In this document: piece after piece, positions 55,294 through 64,000 of the stretch
How positions within the stretch are numbered: the first letter of the stretch is position 1
Layout: each line of letters starts with the position of its first letter
Assembly (NCBI GenBank): GCA_012274445.1
Contig: JAAROD010000095.1
Coordinates: 1,550,001 to 1,614,000, forward strand
DNA: 64,000 nt
Direction: 5' to 3'
Source: Sclerotiophoma versabilis
Lineage: Eukaryota > Ascomycota > Dothideomycetes > Pleosporales > Didymellaceae
Notes under the pieces: generated by a model
The model's database searches: none
What the model was told of the DNA's origin: nothing
Seen by the model: the letters and a program-made list of their open reading frames with translations, nothing else
Program-made: the position numbers and the translations under genes

Positions 55294-57579
55294 CTACTTC
55301 ACGCGCCCCATGATGGGATCCGGCGGGCCCTCCGTCTCGTCGGTGACCTCTGCTGCTTTGCTCTTCACAGCATTCAGCATGGCGCGGTCGAAATCGTCGC
55401 GGCTCCTGAGCACCGCCTCGACCCAGCTGATGTGCACGTCTCTGTATGCGGCCTTGAACTCCTCGTACACAAACGGCACCTGTGTCTTGTCGGTCTCGAG
55501 GAGGCGCAGGAAGAAGTCGACGGCGCGCCAGCGGGCCATGATTTCGCGGCCCTGGTCGCCGTAGGCACGGAAGAATTCGAATGCGGTGACGAGGTCGTCG
55601 CGCAGTTTGGCTGCAAAGGCGTCGCTGCGCCGGAACTTGACGGCTTTGTTGCGCACTGCGCCGAGGTATTGCACGAGTAGTTCGTCGGCGAGCGAGTCGA
55701 TGAGCAGATCACGCAGCGAGCGGTGCACTTGTTCTTCGTAGTCGGCCAGGTAGTCGCGGAAGGTGATGATGATGGACGCCATGTCTGTTCGCTGGTACCA
55801 CTCCTGGGTGAAGAACTTGCTGAGGATGGGGCGGAAGTCGGTCAAGAAAATCAGCTGGCAGAAGATTTGGATACAGTGCGAGGATATGTCGATGTAGCCG
55901 TTGCGCAGCTCGTCAAGTTGCGGGGTGAGGCGGTCGGAGAGGTATGTTGCGGAGAGGAGTGGTGTGGCTTCTCGTTCGAAGAGGGTGACGAACGATGGTC
56001 GACCGACGGCTTCGTCGGCGTCGTCGATGCAGATGATCTGGTCGTTTGCAATGGCAATCAGCCATTCTTGGAAGACTGCTACACCCTCGCCGTCTTGAGC
56101 GGGCGTGGGGCCCATGTACTTGTCCTTCTCCTCGTCGATGAGCTGTGTCCAGATTCGCTGGCGAGTGGTGAGTGCGCGGATCATGGCGTCGATGGTGCCT
56201 TCGGCGACGTCTGTGCGTTCGCTGCTCGCGGCTACGGAGAGGTTTTGACTCAACATGGTCCACACGTCGCCGAGGGAGCGTGTTTGGAAGATGCCGTCGG
56301 GGTTGACCTCGTATGCGTTGCGGTCTTGGTCGAGGAAGCTCTTCCTGTCGCCAGAGTTGATGCGGTCCATGAACTGGTCGACGGCGTTGATGATGACTTG
56401 GCGGTATGTGCGGATCAGCTCGGGGCCGCGGTTGTCGATGACATGAGGATTGAGGGACTCCTCTGGGAAGCCGAGTTTGTTCATCTTGGCGTAGTACCTG
56501 TCGACCCAGTTGATGACGGCGAGGAGGTACTGTGGGCCAATGCCTTCGTCGTCGGCGAGGCTCATGAGGAAGTCGTGCATCTGGGTGTGGTAGATGTTGG
56601 TGTAGGTCTGCATGATTTTCCACTTCTTGGGCATCAGATTCACCATGCCCAGCTTGACAGTGTTGAGGTTGTTGAAGTACCACTTGAAATACTTGTCAAC
56701 CTTTTCAGGGTCTTCGTCGAACTTCTCCCGGGCTTCGGCCATGTTCGCTGCACAGACGTACTCGATGGCTTTTGTGAACTTGTCCTTGTAGCCGCGCAGC
56801 TCTTTCGGGCCGGCGGTGATGGACTGGAATCGCGAGGCGAGGTCCTTGTACTCACGCTGGGCGTCTTGGAGGGCCTTGATCTTGGCGTCGGTCTTCTCCT
56901 CCTCCTCGACGATGACGGCGAGGCGCACGACCATGCCGTCGTTGCCCGTCTGCACCAGCTCGATCAGGTTGATGCAGGCCTCGCCGATGTGCTGGTCGAA
57001 GCGCTCGATGACGTCGTCCAGGCGGGCAAAGAGGTCCTGGACGGTGGCGCCGTTGTCGAGGGTGAGGTTGTCGATGAGCTCGGTTGAGGCGTCGTCGGTG
57101 CTCTTGATCTGGTCCATGGCGACGTCGCGGATGTCGCGCAGCTGGGTCAGGCCGTAGTGGATCTGCAGGAGGTTGGGCTGCTCGGTGGGAGCCTCGTCGT
57201 CCTGGTCGAGCAGGAACTCGAGCTGGGCCAGGCGGTCGTCGAAGGACTGGATGTCGCGGCGCATCTTCTCGACGCTCTCGAAGTTCTTGTGGGTCTGGGC
57301 GACGACGTTGATGTGGGGGAAGTCCTGGATCATGTTCTGGGCCTCGGCGCACAGCTTGTCAATCTTCATCATCTCCTCCTTGATCAGGGTGACGGTGCGC
57401 TGGCCGTCGGTGATGCTGTTCATGCCGGCCTGGGTGCGCTCGAGCTGCTCGCGCAGGCCATGGCGCAGCTGCCCGTCGACGGCCGCCTTTTTGCGCGAGA
57501 ACTCGGCCTTGAGGGCGGGGATTTTGTCGAGGTCTTCGGGGTGCCGCAGCAGCTGCGCGAGCGACTCGACGTCGCCCAT
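55294..57579 (-). CDS. SEC6: Exocyst complex component Sec6
   Basis: A single exon encodes 761 residues, the normal Sec6 length in filamentous fungi. The N-terminal 150 residues are heptad-rich and coiled-coil (LKAEFSRKKAAVDGQLRHGL, KEEMMKIDKLCAEAQNMIQD), followed by the elongated helical repeats of the CATCHR fold. Characteristic Sec6 blocks include NFESVEKMRRDI near the N terminus and WVDRYYAKMNKLGFPEE, DFRPILSKFFTQEWYQRTDM and the C-terminal HRSLRDLLIDSLADELLVQY. Sec6 is a core subunit of the octameric exocyst that tethers post-Golgi vesicles at the plasma membrane and binds Sec9, essential for polarised growth of hyphal tips. The gene is head-to-head with DPH3, 361 bp apart. Confidence 0.96.
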   Translation of the reverse strand: MGDVESLAQLLRHPEDLDKIPALKAEFSRKKAAVDGQLRHGLREQLERTQAGMNSITDGQRTVTLIKEEMMKIDKLCAEAQNMIQDFPHINVVAQTHKNFESVEKMRRDIQSFDDRLAQLEFLLDQDDEAPTEQPNLLQIHYGLTQLRDIRDVAMDQIKSTDDASTELIDNLTLDNGATVQDLFARLDDVIERFDQHIGEACINLIELVQTGNDGMVVRLAVIVEEEEKTDAKIKALQDAQREYKDLASRFQSITAGPKELRGYKDKFTKAIEYVCAANMAEAREKFDEDPEKVDKYFKWYFNNLNTVKLGMVNLMPKKWKIMQTYTNIYHTQMHDFLMSLADDEGIGPQYLLAVINWVDRYYAKMNKLGFPEESLNPHVIDNRGPELIRTYRQVIINAVDQFMDRINSGDRKSFLDQDRNAYEVNPDGIFQTRSLGDVWTMLSQNLSVAASSERTDVAEGTIDAMIRALTTRQRIWTQLIDEEKDKYMGPTPAQDGEGVAVFQEWLIAIANDQIICIDDADEAVGRPSFVTLFEREATPLLSATYLSDRLTPQLDELRNGYIDISSHCIQIFCQLIFLTDFRPILSKFFTQEWYQRTDMASIIITFRDYLADYEEQVHRSLRDLLIDSLADELLVQYLGAVRNKAVKFRRSDAFAAKLRDDLVTAFEFFRAYGDQGREIMARWRAVDFFLRLLETDKTQVPFVYEEFKAAYRDVHISWVEAVLRSRDDFDRAMLNAVKSKAAEVTDETEGPPDPIMGRVK

Positions 57580-57680
57580 GTCGGGGCAGCCGGGGCAGTC
57601 AGGCCAGTCAGCGAGGGCGCGGGGAGTGGCTAGTCATGAAATGCGTGTCGGCGGTGATTGGGCAGGAGGAGAGCGGGGAT

Positions 57681-57779
57681 GGTGGTGCTGTCTATGCAGT
57701 GAATCTATACGCGTGGTGGTGGTGCTGTCTATGCAGTGAATCTATATGCGTGGTGGTGGTGGTGGTGGTGGTGGTGGTG
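57681..57779. repeat. 37-bp tandem duplication plus GGT microsatellite
   Basis: GCTGTCTATGCAGTGAATCT begins at 57687 and again at 57724, with one C/T change later in the unit, followed by about nine GGT triplets. The array lies in the middle of the SEC6/DPH3 promoter. Confidence 0.85.
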
Positions 57780-57888
57780 TTTGCGGAGCTCCAGACACTC
57801 CCGAAGCCTAGAACAAAGCAGCAAGCAGCGCAGCGAATCCCCGCGCCACCCATCCGCCGGCCACATTTTTGCGCCTCACACCCCACCG

Positions 57889-57924
57889 CACACCTCCCAG
57901 CACACCTCCCAGCACACCTCCCAG
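57889..57924. repeat. CACACCTCCCAG, three perfect tandem copies
   Basis: Three exact 12-bp units end 16 bp before the DPH3 start codon, so they lie in its 5' leader or core promoter. Confidence 0.9.
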
Positions 57925-57940
57925 CTCACACCCCCACAAC

Positions 57941-58245
57941 ATGGCCGACGAAGAGGTCAACCTCTACGACGAGATCGAGATCGAGGACTGCTTCTACGAC
58001 GAGACGCTGCAGATCTACCACCACCCGTGTCCGTGCGGCGACCGGTTCGAGATATCCATCTACGACATGCGGGACGGCGAGGACATTGCGCGCTGTCCGA
58101 GCTGCTCGCTGATGATCAGGGTCATCTTCGACCAGGTGAGTGGCGGGCGGGGAAGAGCAGAGAGTGTGGGGCTAATGGTGGATAGTCTGATTTGCCCAAG
58201 GAGAAGGACGATGCGCCTGGAGCGGCGACTGCTGTTGCTGCGTAG
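57941..58245 (+). CDS. DPH3: Diphthamide biosynthesis protein 3 (Dph3/Kti11), CSL zinc finger
   Basis: Exons 57941-58135 and 58186-58245 give 84 residues; the 50-nt intron has a GTGAGT donor and a GATAG acceptor. The CSL zinc finger is complete: Cys30-x-Cys32 and Cys52-x2-Cys55, inside HHPCPCGDRFEIS and ARCPSCSLMIRV. The conserved YDEIEIEDCFYDE opening precedes it. Dph3 is an electron donor to the Fe-S cluster of Dph1-Dph2 in the first step of diphthamide formation on EF2. It is also needed for Elongator-dependent wobble uridine modification, in the cytosol. After the intron only a short acidic/Ala tail remains, variable in the family. It lies head-to-head with SEC6 and converges on the frataxin gene. 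Confidence 0.96.
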
Positions 58246-58247
58246 AG

Positions 58248-58440
58248 TGGTGTTGGTTGGTGTTGGTTGGTGTTGGTGTTGGTGTTGGTGTTGACGTGGT
58301 GAGTGGTGTTGGTGTTGACGTGTTGAGAGGGAGTTGGAGGCTGGAGAGACTGCTGGGAGATACTACGAGAGACACTACTGGGAGACTCATGGACTACGGG
58401 ATCTCATGGGCTACGGGATCTCATGGACTACGGAAGGCTC
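58248..58440. repeat. TTGGTG minisatellite and 17-bp CATGGACTACGGGATCT repeats
   Basis: Just after the DPH3 stop, TTGGTG/TTGGTTGG units extend to about 58325. From about 58387 a unit reading CATGGACTACGGGATCT is repeated two to three times with small changes. Both arrays lie between the converging DPH3 and frataxin genes. Confidence 0.75.
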
Positions 58441-58587
58441 ATGTTTTACGGGAGACTGCATTCGGCGTTGCATGGACTGGCGTTGGATACCACGGGAACA
58501 AACACAAAATGGTCAGCATGTCTTTTGATACCCACACTATGAACTCGTCATGTTATACAGTGCCCTGCCGTGCCAGCACATTCCCCT

Positions 58588-59245
58588 CTACCTGGGCACA
58601 TCGTCGTCCACCTCGTTGTCCACGCCCAGCTCCTTGCGGATGATGTCGGTCAGGCTGGTGCCGTCGCGCAGGTAGATCCAGTCGCCGCTGCCGCCGCCCT
58701 CCTTTGCGTTCTGGCCCTCCTGCAGCACCACCCAGTCGAAGCGCTTGGGGCCCGAGATGGGCGAGCTGAGCCAGATCTGCTTGTTCGGCGGCTGCTTGTT
58801 GAGCACGTAGCTGAGCTGCTTGGAAATGAAGTCGACGCGGAGCACCCCGGCCTGGACTCGATTAGTACGGGCAGTCGTGCTGGGTGCAGCGCAGGGCGCC
58901 TACCGAGTACTCGACCTCAATGTCGGGGTTCTTCTCCTGCGCCTCCTCGAGCCGCTCGACCAGCTCGTTCAGGTACTCGTCGGCGCGCTCGTGGAACTCG
59001 GTCGTCGACAGGTCCGTGGGCACCGTCGGGCTCTCGTGCTCCTCCGACTGCTTCGGCGCCGGCTTCTCGCTCTCGGGCATGATCCCGCGCACCCTGCCCG
59101 TGCCGTGGAGAGCGCGCACAGAGGCGCGCCCAGCGTGGACAGTGGCAGCGCGGGCGACGATGCCATGGGCGGGCGTCGAGGCACGCAGCGGTGCGCAGCC
59201 AGCCCGGCGGAGGGCGAGCGAGGCAATTCTCGTGGCAGGCTTCAT
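58588..59245 (-). CDS. YFH1: Frataxin, mitochondrial
   Basis: Exons 59245-58904 and 58851-58588 encode 201 residues; the 52-nt intron starts GTAGGC, has a TACTAATC branch site and ends TCCAG. The first 65 residues are Arg/Ala-rich with almost no acids, a mitochondrial presequence. The acidic first helix (FHERADEYLNELVERLEEAQ) follows, then DIEVEYS, which joins AGVLRVDF exactly at the intron. The core beta-sheet signature YVLNKQPPNKQIWLSSPISG then PKRFDW is unmistakable. Frataxin stimulates persulfide transfer in Fe-S cluster assembly (Nfs1-Isd11-Isu) in the matrix. The ending LTDIIRKELGV is the last helix, with a short acidic tail. It is divergent from the AP-3 sigma gene with only 167 bp between start codons. 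Confidence 0.96.
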
Positions 59246-59412
59246 TGCGATGGGCCGTCTTCGATGCAATGGGCGGGTGGTGGTGGTTGCAGTGCAGCTG
59301 CCCTGGCCTGGAGCTGGTGGAGCTCCCGCCAATCGATAACGACGCCATCACATCATACCGCCGCAGCCCAGTCCTCCCCTCCCCACATCCACATTCACAT
59401 GCCGCCCCCGCC
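59246..59412. promoter_or_regulatory. Compact divergent promoter, YFH1 / APS3
   Basis: Only 167 bp separate the two start codons, so both core promoters must overlap or nearly so. It includes a GGTGGTGGTGG run near 59277-59286. No TATA box is evident. Confidence 0.6.
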
Positions 59413-60040
59413 ATGATCAACGCCGTCCTCGTCTTCAACAACGCCGGCCAGCCGCGCCTCACCAAGTTCTACACCCAGCTCGAGACCAGCGTGCAGCAGC
59501 GCCTGATCTCCGAGATCTTCACCCTCGTCGCCAACCGCCCAGATTCCGCCTGCAACTTCCTGCCGTGCGCGCTTCACCCTCCCCTCACCCCGCCCACCAA
59601 CAAATCGCACTGACTTTCCATGCAGACTGCCGCCCCTCCTCCAGCAGTCCTCCAAGTCCTCCACCCCCAGCACCCCGCACAACGACACCCCCTCGCTAGT
59701 CACCTACCGCCACTACGCCACCCTCTACTTCATCGTCATCTCCACCTCGACCGAGTCGCCGCTCGCCCTCCTCGACCTGATCCAAGTCTTTGTCCAAGCC
59801 CTCGACGGCCTGTTTGAGAACGTGTGCGAGCTGGATCTGATCTTCAACTTCGAGACCCTGCATGCCGCCCTGGGCGAGATGATAGTGGGTGGTGTCGTCG
59901 TCGAGACACAGCTCGACAGGGTCGTCGAGGGCGTGAAGAGCCAGGGGCGCGTCGCGAAGAGGCCAGTCAATGAAGGCAAGTTTGGGAGTGGCGGGGGGAT
60001 AGGCATGGGTCGAGGTGGGGGGCTGTGGGCGGGGAGGTAG
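59413..60040 (+). CDS. APS3: AP-3 complex subunit sigma
   Basis: Exons 59413-59564 and 59626-60040 give 188 residues; the 61-nt intron has a GTGCGC donor and a CATGCAG acceptor. The clathrin-adaptor small-chain fold is clear: MINAVLVFNNAGQPRLTKFY, RHYATLYFIVISTSTESPLA, LDLIQVFVQALDGLFENVCE, LDLIFNFETLHAALGEMIVG. The GQPRLTKFY start with a leading MIxAVLVFNN, and the VEGVKSQ ending, mark sigma-3 rather than sigma-1 or sigma-2. AP-3 directs cargo from Golgi to vacuole, bypassing the late endosome. A Ser/Thr/Pro-rich insert of about 20 residues interrupts the fold between strands after the intron. The last 30 residues are Gly/Arg-rich and non-conserved, so the exact 3' end is less sure. Confidence 0.93.
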
Positions 60041-60689
60041 GACCTGGCCGTGCGCTGCCATGCTCAGTAAACGGATGAAGATACCAAGAAACAGCTGCAG
60101 ATCTTGCAGAGAACCAGACAGCCTGTACGCCTATACACGACCTTCTACGATAGACAAGCCAGATGGCACTGGAAAGATCGTTACCAGACATGCTCTGTGA
60201 AGACGAGGGGAGTCCACACAAAAGACGGAGGTCAGCACAAAAAGGCCTCAGCATAGAAAGGCCCCGTGGAGGACTGATTGTACCTCTTTGTGGAACTTTG
60301 GGTACATGACCTGCAGCTCTTTGTGAGCTTACACCATACACTCGGGAACGCACTAGCGTACCCGAGCCTGCCAACCTCAATACTCGATACTCAATACTCA
60401 GTACTCAAACATCTCCCACAACATCGTGACTCTGTCTCTTCCGTCCATACCTCATGCTATTGCCGTGTTTCATCTAGCATGCATAGCCACTGTACACTGA
60501 TCGAAGGTGTTGATGTTGAGATAATCCATGATGTATTTCGCTTCGGTGGCAAGAAGCCGCCACGCTATCAAATTCGGCCTCAACCACAACATTAGAAGCA
60601 ACTAGACATCTCACCTTTACAGTACAAATCAACAACACCCGGTTCGCTTCATCCTCTTCAAAATCGTCCCAGCGGTCCCCGTGAGCAAC

Positions 60690-61641
60690 ATGACGGACAG
60701 CGCATCGCCCAGTGTTTCGCAGGAACTAACAAGCACCATCATCTCTCTGCAAGAAACTATCCGGAACGTCAGAAGCGAACTCGAAAAAGAGCAGCAAGAG
60801 TTCACATTCGACCCCACACAGCCAGTACATAACCCAATTCACCCATTCCCACCCCACCGCTAACACCCCCAGATAGGCCACCTGTTAGACAGCACCCCGG
60901 CAAACGAGATCCTCAGCCTCGCCAAACCCACCAGCGAAACCCTCTCCGACCTAAACACCTTAGGGAAAAAGCTACACACCCTACAGCAAACCCTGACCGC
61001 ACGCTCCCAATGGCACCCCACAACCACCCCCCGCGCCCCTATCCCCTGCTCAACCGCCTTCCTCGACCTCTCCGACCTAACCACCGCCGTTAACCTACTA
61101 TCCGAAATCGTCACCCACTCCAACCCAGCCACCCACCTAACCCCCCACCAATCTCTCGCCTCCAAGAAATGGACCTGGGACCCGCTCTGGCGCGAATTCT
61201 ACTCCCCCACCCCATCCTCCACCGACGAACCATCCTCGACCATGTATCTATCACGCTGGTACTTCGATCCCGCGCGCGAAGTCTGGGTCCACGCGAACAT
61301 GGCGCATTCCGCGCTTTTGCCCGATGAAGCACAGTTTCGGCTGGGGAGTTGGACGGATTGGGTCTGGGATTGCGGCGCGCGTGAGTGGGGGCTTGATGTT
61401 AGTGCCGAGTTGAGTGCCGACGAGATTGAAAGGGGCGCGAAGCTGTGGGTCTTTGCGAGTCGCTGGGTCGAGAGTGAGAGTGGGTGGGTTTATGTTGGGG
61501 GGAGGGGTGGGTGAGATTGCGTTTGAGGTGGTGGAGAAGGGCAAGGTCTGCTTTCCTTGGGAAGACCAGAGCTGGGACGCAGAGGATGACTTAAGCATGG
61601 AAATGTTCACTGCGGATGTGCAAGTCTATAATAGGTGTTAA
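60690..61641 (+). CDS. Hypothetical protein with apparent frameshift near its end
   Basis: Exon 1 is 60690-60824 and exon 2 starts at 60873 after a 48-nt intron (GTACAT donor, CGCTAAC branch site, CCCCAG acceptor). Read literally, the frame stops at a TGA at 61512-61514, giving 258 residues. But the next frame, entered within a G-rich run at 61496-61513, continues in clearly coding style (GEIAFEVVEKGKVCFPWEDQ) to a TAA at 61639-61641. A one- or two-base length error or real indel in that G-rich run would explain this. The protein starts with a coiled-coil (QELTSTIISLQETIRNVRSE) and later has WTWDPLWREFY, SRWYFDPAREVWVHAN and FRLGSWTDWVWDCG blocks. I do not recognise a family. The bounds given include the shifted part. 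Confidence 0.62.
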
Positions 61642-62066
61642 AAAGCGCGAAAGCGTTATAGTCTGTCAACAAAAAACCATCTATACCACGCCATCTCTGA
61701 CTCGCAAGAAAATTCAATAACCAATTCTAACTGTGCATCGACAGATATAGCCATCTTTTACATGCATGCAAACAACATGGCTGTAAATGAATTCTCGCAC
61801 TTGAACTCTCTCCCCCTTTAATACCACATTTGCCGCATTATATCACGAAAAGGTTGCATCCAGACAAGCAACATTAGAAGCCTACATTGGAAACCCCCCT
61901 TTATTGAAAAACCGCTTGAATTGATCGAAACATCGCAGTCGATCAAAAACGGAAAAAGGCAAAGCAATACATTCTTAGCCAACATGGGACAACACCCCTG
62001 CTGGATTTTCTCCTGCTACCAACAAGTCTCTACTGAAGAGACGGCTTTGTTGGAGTCGTTTTGAGA

Positions 62067-62087
62067 TTTTTTTTTTTTTTTTTTTTT
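62067..62087. repeat. Poly-T homopolymer, about 21 nt
   Basis: A run of about 21 T lies downstream of the small minus-strand gene at 62211. It could be part of its 3' region (A-rich on that strand) or a microsatellite. Confidence 0.9.
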
Positions 62088-62210
62088 GGAAATTGATAAA
62101 GGATAGATACATCCTCATACATCTTCGACACGTACGGTCTCGCGAATTAGGGAAATTTATTAGATCCAATGCTGCTTCCTCGTACTGTATAGATCTGCTG
62201 GTAATAGGAC

Positions 62211-62453
62211 TCACGTTTCTATGATCTCCATGAATTCAGCAACAAGCGAGATCTTGTCGTAGGATTCGAGACGACTGGCCAGCGTAGTCCAAAATGCATC
62301 AGAACGCTGCATCTTTCGCCTAGAGGCTTTTGTTATACGTTTCTGCAACCGATAATAGAAAACGGTCTCTGCCAACGTGCTGGCTGTGCCAAACCACCAA
62401 TTCTGCTTGAGTCTTGATCGCGAACGTTCACGTGATCGCGTGTAATACGGCAT
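62211..62453 (-). CDS. Hypothetical small basic protein, 80 residues
   Basis: A short frame opens with MPYYTRSRERSRSRLKQNWW and continues with helical-looking segments (TVFYYRLQKRITKASRRKM, FWTTLASRLESYDKISLV). The stop overlaps a good splice donor (GAAAC|GTGAGTCC), so the true protein may continue in another exon that I could not place with a reasonable intron length. No family is recognised. The pattern is too protein-like to dismiss, but expression evidence would be needed. Confidence 0.42.
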   Translation of the reverse strand: MPYYTRSRERSRSRLKQNWWFGTASTLAETVFYYRLQKRITKASRRKMQRSDAFWTTLASRLESYDKISLVAEFMEIIET

Positions 62454-62941
62454 AGTTGTTTAAGTACTTTGGATATCGCGGTGCGTCCGAAAGATCACCA
62501 GCAAAGGTATCTCCCTTTGCGACACAGTGCACGCATGCAAGGTTGTTCGTCTGACCAGCAGATGTTGGTGGAAAACGGTGACCCAGTAAAAGGCCCACTG
62601 TTCAGTCGAGGCTGAGCTTGGTAGGCGCGCACGGGCCAAAATCTCACGTCATCGCCCTCCGCTGCCAGAGACCTCGGAAGCACAGCCCTGCCGACAAATT
62701 GCCCAAAGGGGATATAAGAGAGGCCAAGAATCGTGGTAAGCCTTATAAGGCGTCCATCCTGTTCCGGCTGAGTACCGTCACAACCCCCTCGCTATGAAGA
62801 TCCCTTCTTGACGTGATGAAGTACTTATACTGCCTGGACGCGGGCTGAGACTTGGGATCTTTCATCTACGACTACCATCTTGGAACAACACACATTCAAC
62901 TCGAACCTCGAACCAAATCTACAACTCTTTTGCTTTTGATT

Positions 62942-63640
62942 ATGTCGACACATTCGTCCCCTTCAGAGAGTCCGCTGGAGCGTTACGAGACACCAACGGG
63001 TCTCATCCTTCAGGTCGACTTCGCTTGGAGCAAGTTCCGCAATATCGTCAGCGAGAAGAACGGCGACAAGCTTACACCAATCTACATTCAGCACTTCCGC
63101 CCAACAAAACCCCAGCTGCGCATTGAAGACGCAACAACCAACACCCAAATCTCCACCGGCACCTTCAACAGCGTTTCAATCGCTGCAGAATGCACGGTCC
63201 ACGGCCAGAAGATCGACATCAAGCCGCTCAAGAAATGGAAGACGGCATACAACTATCTCTCCACCACTCTGTCATCGACCGGAAGCCCGGTCCCAATTAC
63301 GTGGATCGCCAACAGCAATCTGAAAACCTGGGACTTTGTGTGCCTTGACTCAACAACGCAGGCCCCAATTGCCAAGTTATCGGCCAACTGGTGGGCTCTG
63401 AAGCAAGTCGGTAACTTCCACTTCGGGCAGAGTGCAGCCGCGCTGTCGAAAGAGGTCCGCGACGAGGTTGTGACAGTTGGCCTGACGATCTTGTACGTCA
63501 TGGTAACGAGGATGAACAACCCGTTGCATCTTCTCGGTGCAACGTTTGCGCATGCCGGAAAGGTTGAAGATGATGGCCGCGCTGGAGGTGTGGAGCTTAG
63601 CGAAAGGCCACGCGATGGGACGAAGCACAAGCAGGTGTGA
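62942..63640 (+). CDS. Hypothetical protein, 232 residues, tubby/LURP-like fold possible
   Basis: A single frame starts at the ATG at 62942; the open frame extends upstream only from a TTG. A short Ser/Pro-rich leader is followed by alternating beta-like segments: GLILQVDFAWSKFRNIVSEK, PIYIQHFRPTKPQLRIEDA, VPITWIANSNLKTWDFVCLD, APIAKLSANWWALKQVGNFH, and a terminal hydrophobic helix DEVVTVGLTILYVMVTRMNN. This order, beta strands wrapping to a buried C-terminal helix, resembles tubby C-terminal or LURP-one/scramblase-like proteins, but that is only a visual impression. No signal peptide. Length and coding quality are good; function unknown. Confidence 0.65.
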   Translation: MSTHSSPSESPLERYETPTGLILQVDFAWSKFRNIVSEKNGDKLTPIYIQHFRPTKPQLRIEDATTNTQISTGTFNSVSIAAECTVHGQKIDIKPLKKWKTAYNYLSTTLSSTGSPVPITWIANSNLKTWDFVCLDSTTQAPIAKLSANWWALKQVGNFHFGQSAAALSKEVRDEVVTVGLTILYVMVTRMNNPLHLLGATFAHAGKVEDDGRAGGVELSERPRDGTKHKQV

Positions 63641-64000
63641 GGGTGGCAGGACCTCCTGCTAGGCTTTTCGACACCCGTACTTGTCATGGGCAGAGCGGTG
63701 CCCTTTACAACCCCTCCGCCCTTTCAAATCACCGGTTGCCATTGTACAGGCTGGGGACATTCAGAACGTCTCGAACTCTGAAGTGCATTCGATTGTGTGC
63801 ACGACAGGATGAGTGTTTAGGGGCCTTGGTAACGCGATGCATGGCCAGATAAGCTCCCTCCCGCTGCCATTCCGCACCATGCCACGAAAGAGTCAACACC
63901 AATAAATCTGTGTTGACTCAGAAATCTTTCATTCGTAATCGAGTCTTTAAGAACCACGCGAAGGTTACTATTCATTGATACGAAATTTTCTGCAAGCGAG
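63641..64000. other. Right end of window, no gene seen
   Basis: The 3' flank of the preceding gene. No coding frame or RNA gene is recognisable before the window ends. Confidence 0.4.

Larger units (their letters stand above)
57580..57940. promoter_or_regulatory. Divergent promoter, SEC6 / DPH3
   Basis: This 361-bp segment serves two housekeeping genes transcribed outward. Much of it is repeated sequence, described in the next two entries. Confidence 0.6.

Noticed and set aside
55723..57087. 454-codon plus-strand frame
   Set aside because: It is antisense to SEC6, which is clearly the real gene; the Val/Asp-rich composition is a shadow of GC-rich codons.
1..64000. tRNA, rRNA and CRISPR arrays
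   Set aside because: I looked for B-box-like GTTCGA motifs and regularly spaced repeats but found no credible tRNA cloverleaf, rRNA segment or spaced array; a tRNA missed by eye cannot be excluded.

Overview
The window is nuclear DNA of a filamentous ascomycete (Pezizomycotina). Genes sit about 1-3 kb apart on both strands. Those with introns carry short spliceosomal introns of 43-71 nt with GT..AG ends and CTAAC/CTGAC-like branch sites. Zn2Cys6 regulators, HET-domain remnants, fungal DUF families and BET, RVB1, Sec6, Dph3 and frataxin orthologues all fit. A Dothideomycete is my best guess, but that is an inference from gene flavour, not a proven placement.

Layout. 1-13.4 kb is sparse: mitochondrial ribosomal protein uL30m, a DUF7587-like gene, a secreted carboxylesterase and the SDH assembly factor Sdh8/SDHAF4, separated by long gene-poor stretches, some TA-rich and repeat-relic-like. 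13.4-21.6 kb is a housekeeping block: RVB1 (with a GC-AG intron), a BET double-bromodomain protein and a Utp12-domain nucleolar protein. 22-33.2 kb is an accessory stretch of mostly single-exon, low-complexity orphan ORFs, one of them split by an in-frame stop, plus a secreted SMP-30/hetero-Diels-Alderase-like beta-propeller. 33.4-41.6 kb looks like a catabolic mini-cluster: an SDR, a Zn2Cys6 regulator, a sugar-porter MFS transporter and a divergently transcribed intronless GH2 beta-glucuronidase of bacterial type. 42.4-49.8 kb holds a small SERF/zinc-finger protein, an HxxxD acyltransferase, a DUF7703-like membrane protein, a secreted SMP-30/gluconolactonase-like protein and an orphan. 50-55.3 kb is eroded: a HET-domain relic, a small GPI-anchored-type wall protein and a TA-rich zone. 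55.3-60.0 kb is compact and conserved: Sec6 | Dph3 and frataxin | AP-3 sigma as two head-to-head pairs. The last 4 kb carries three unknown genes, one apparently frameshifted.

How the genes may work together. The clearest joint function is at 33.4-41.6 kb. The transporter would import a glucuronide or similar glycoside, the cytosolic GH2 enzyme would hydrolyse it, and the Zn2Cys6 protein would control both. The 718-bp promoter between transporter and hydrolase contains a near-perfect 20-bp direct repeat that could be a shared regulatory site. Elsewhere the genes look independent. All exon boundaries were worked out by eye from splice signals and reading frame; no transcript data or database search was available.
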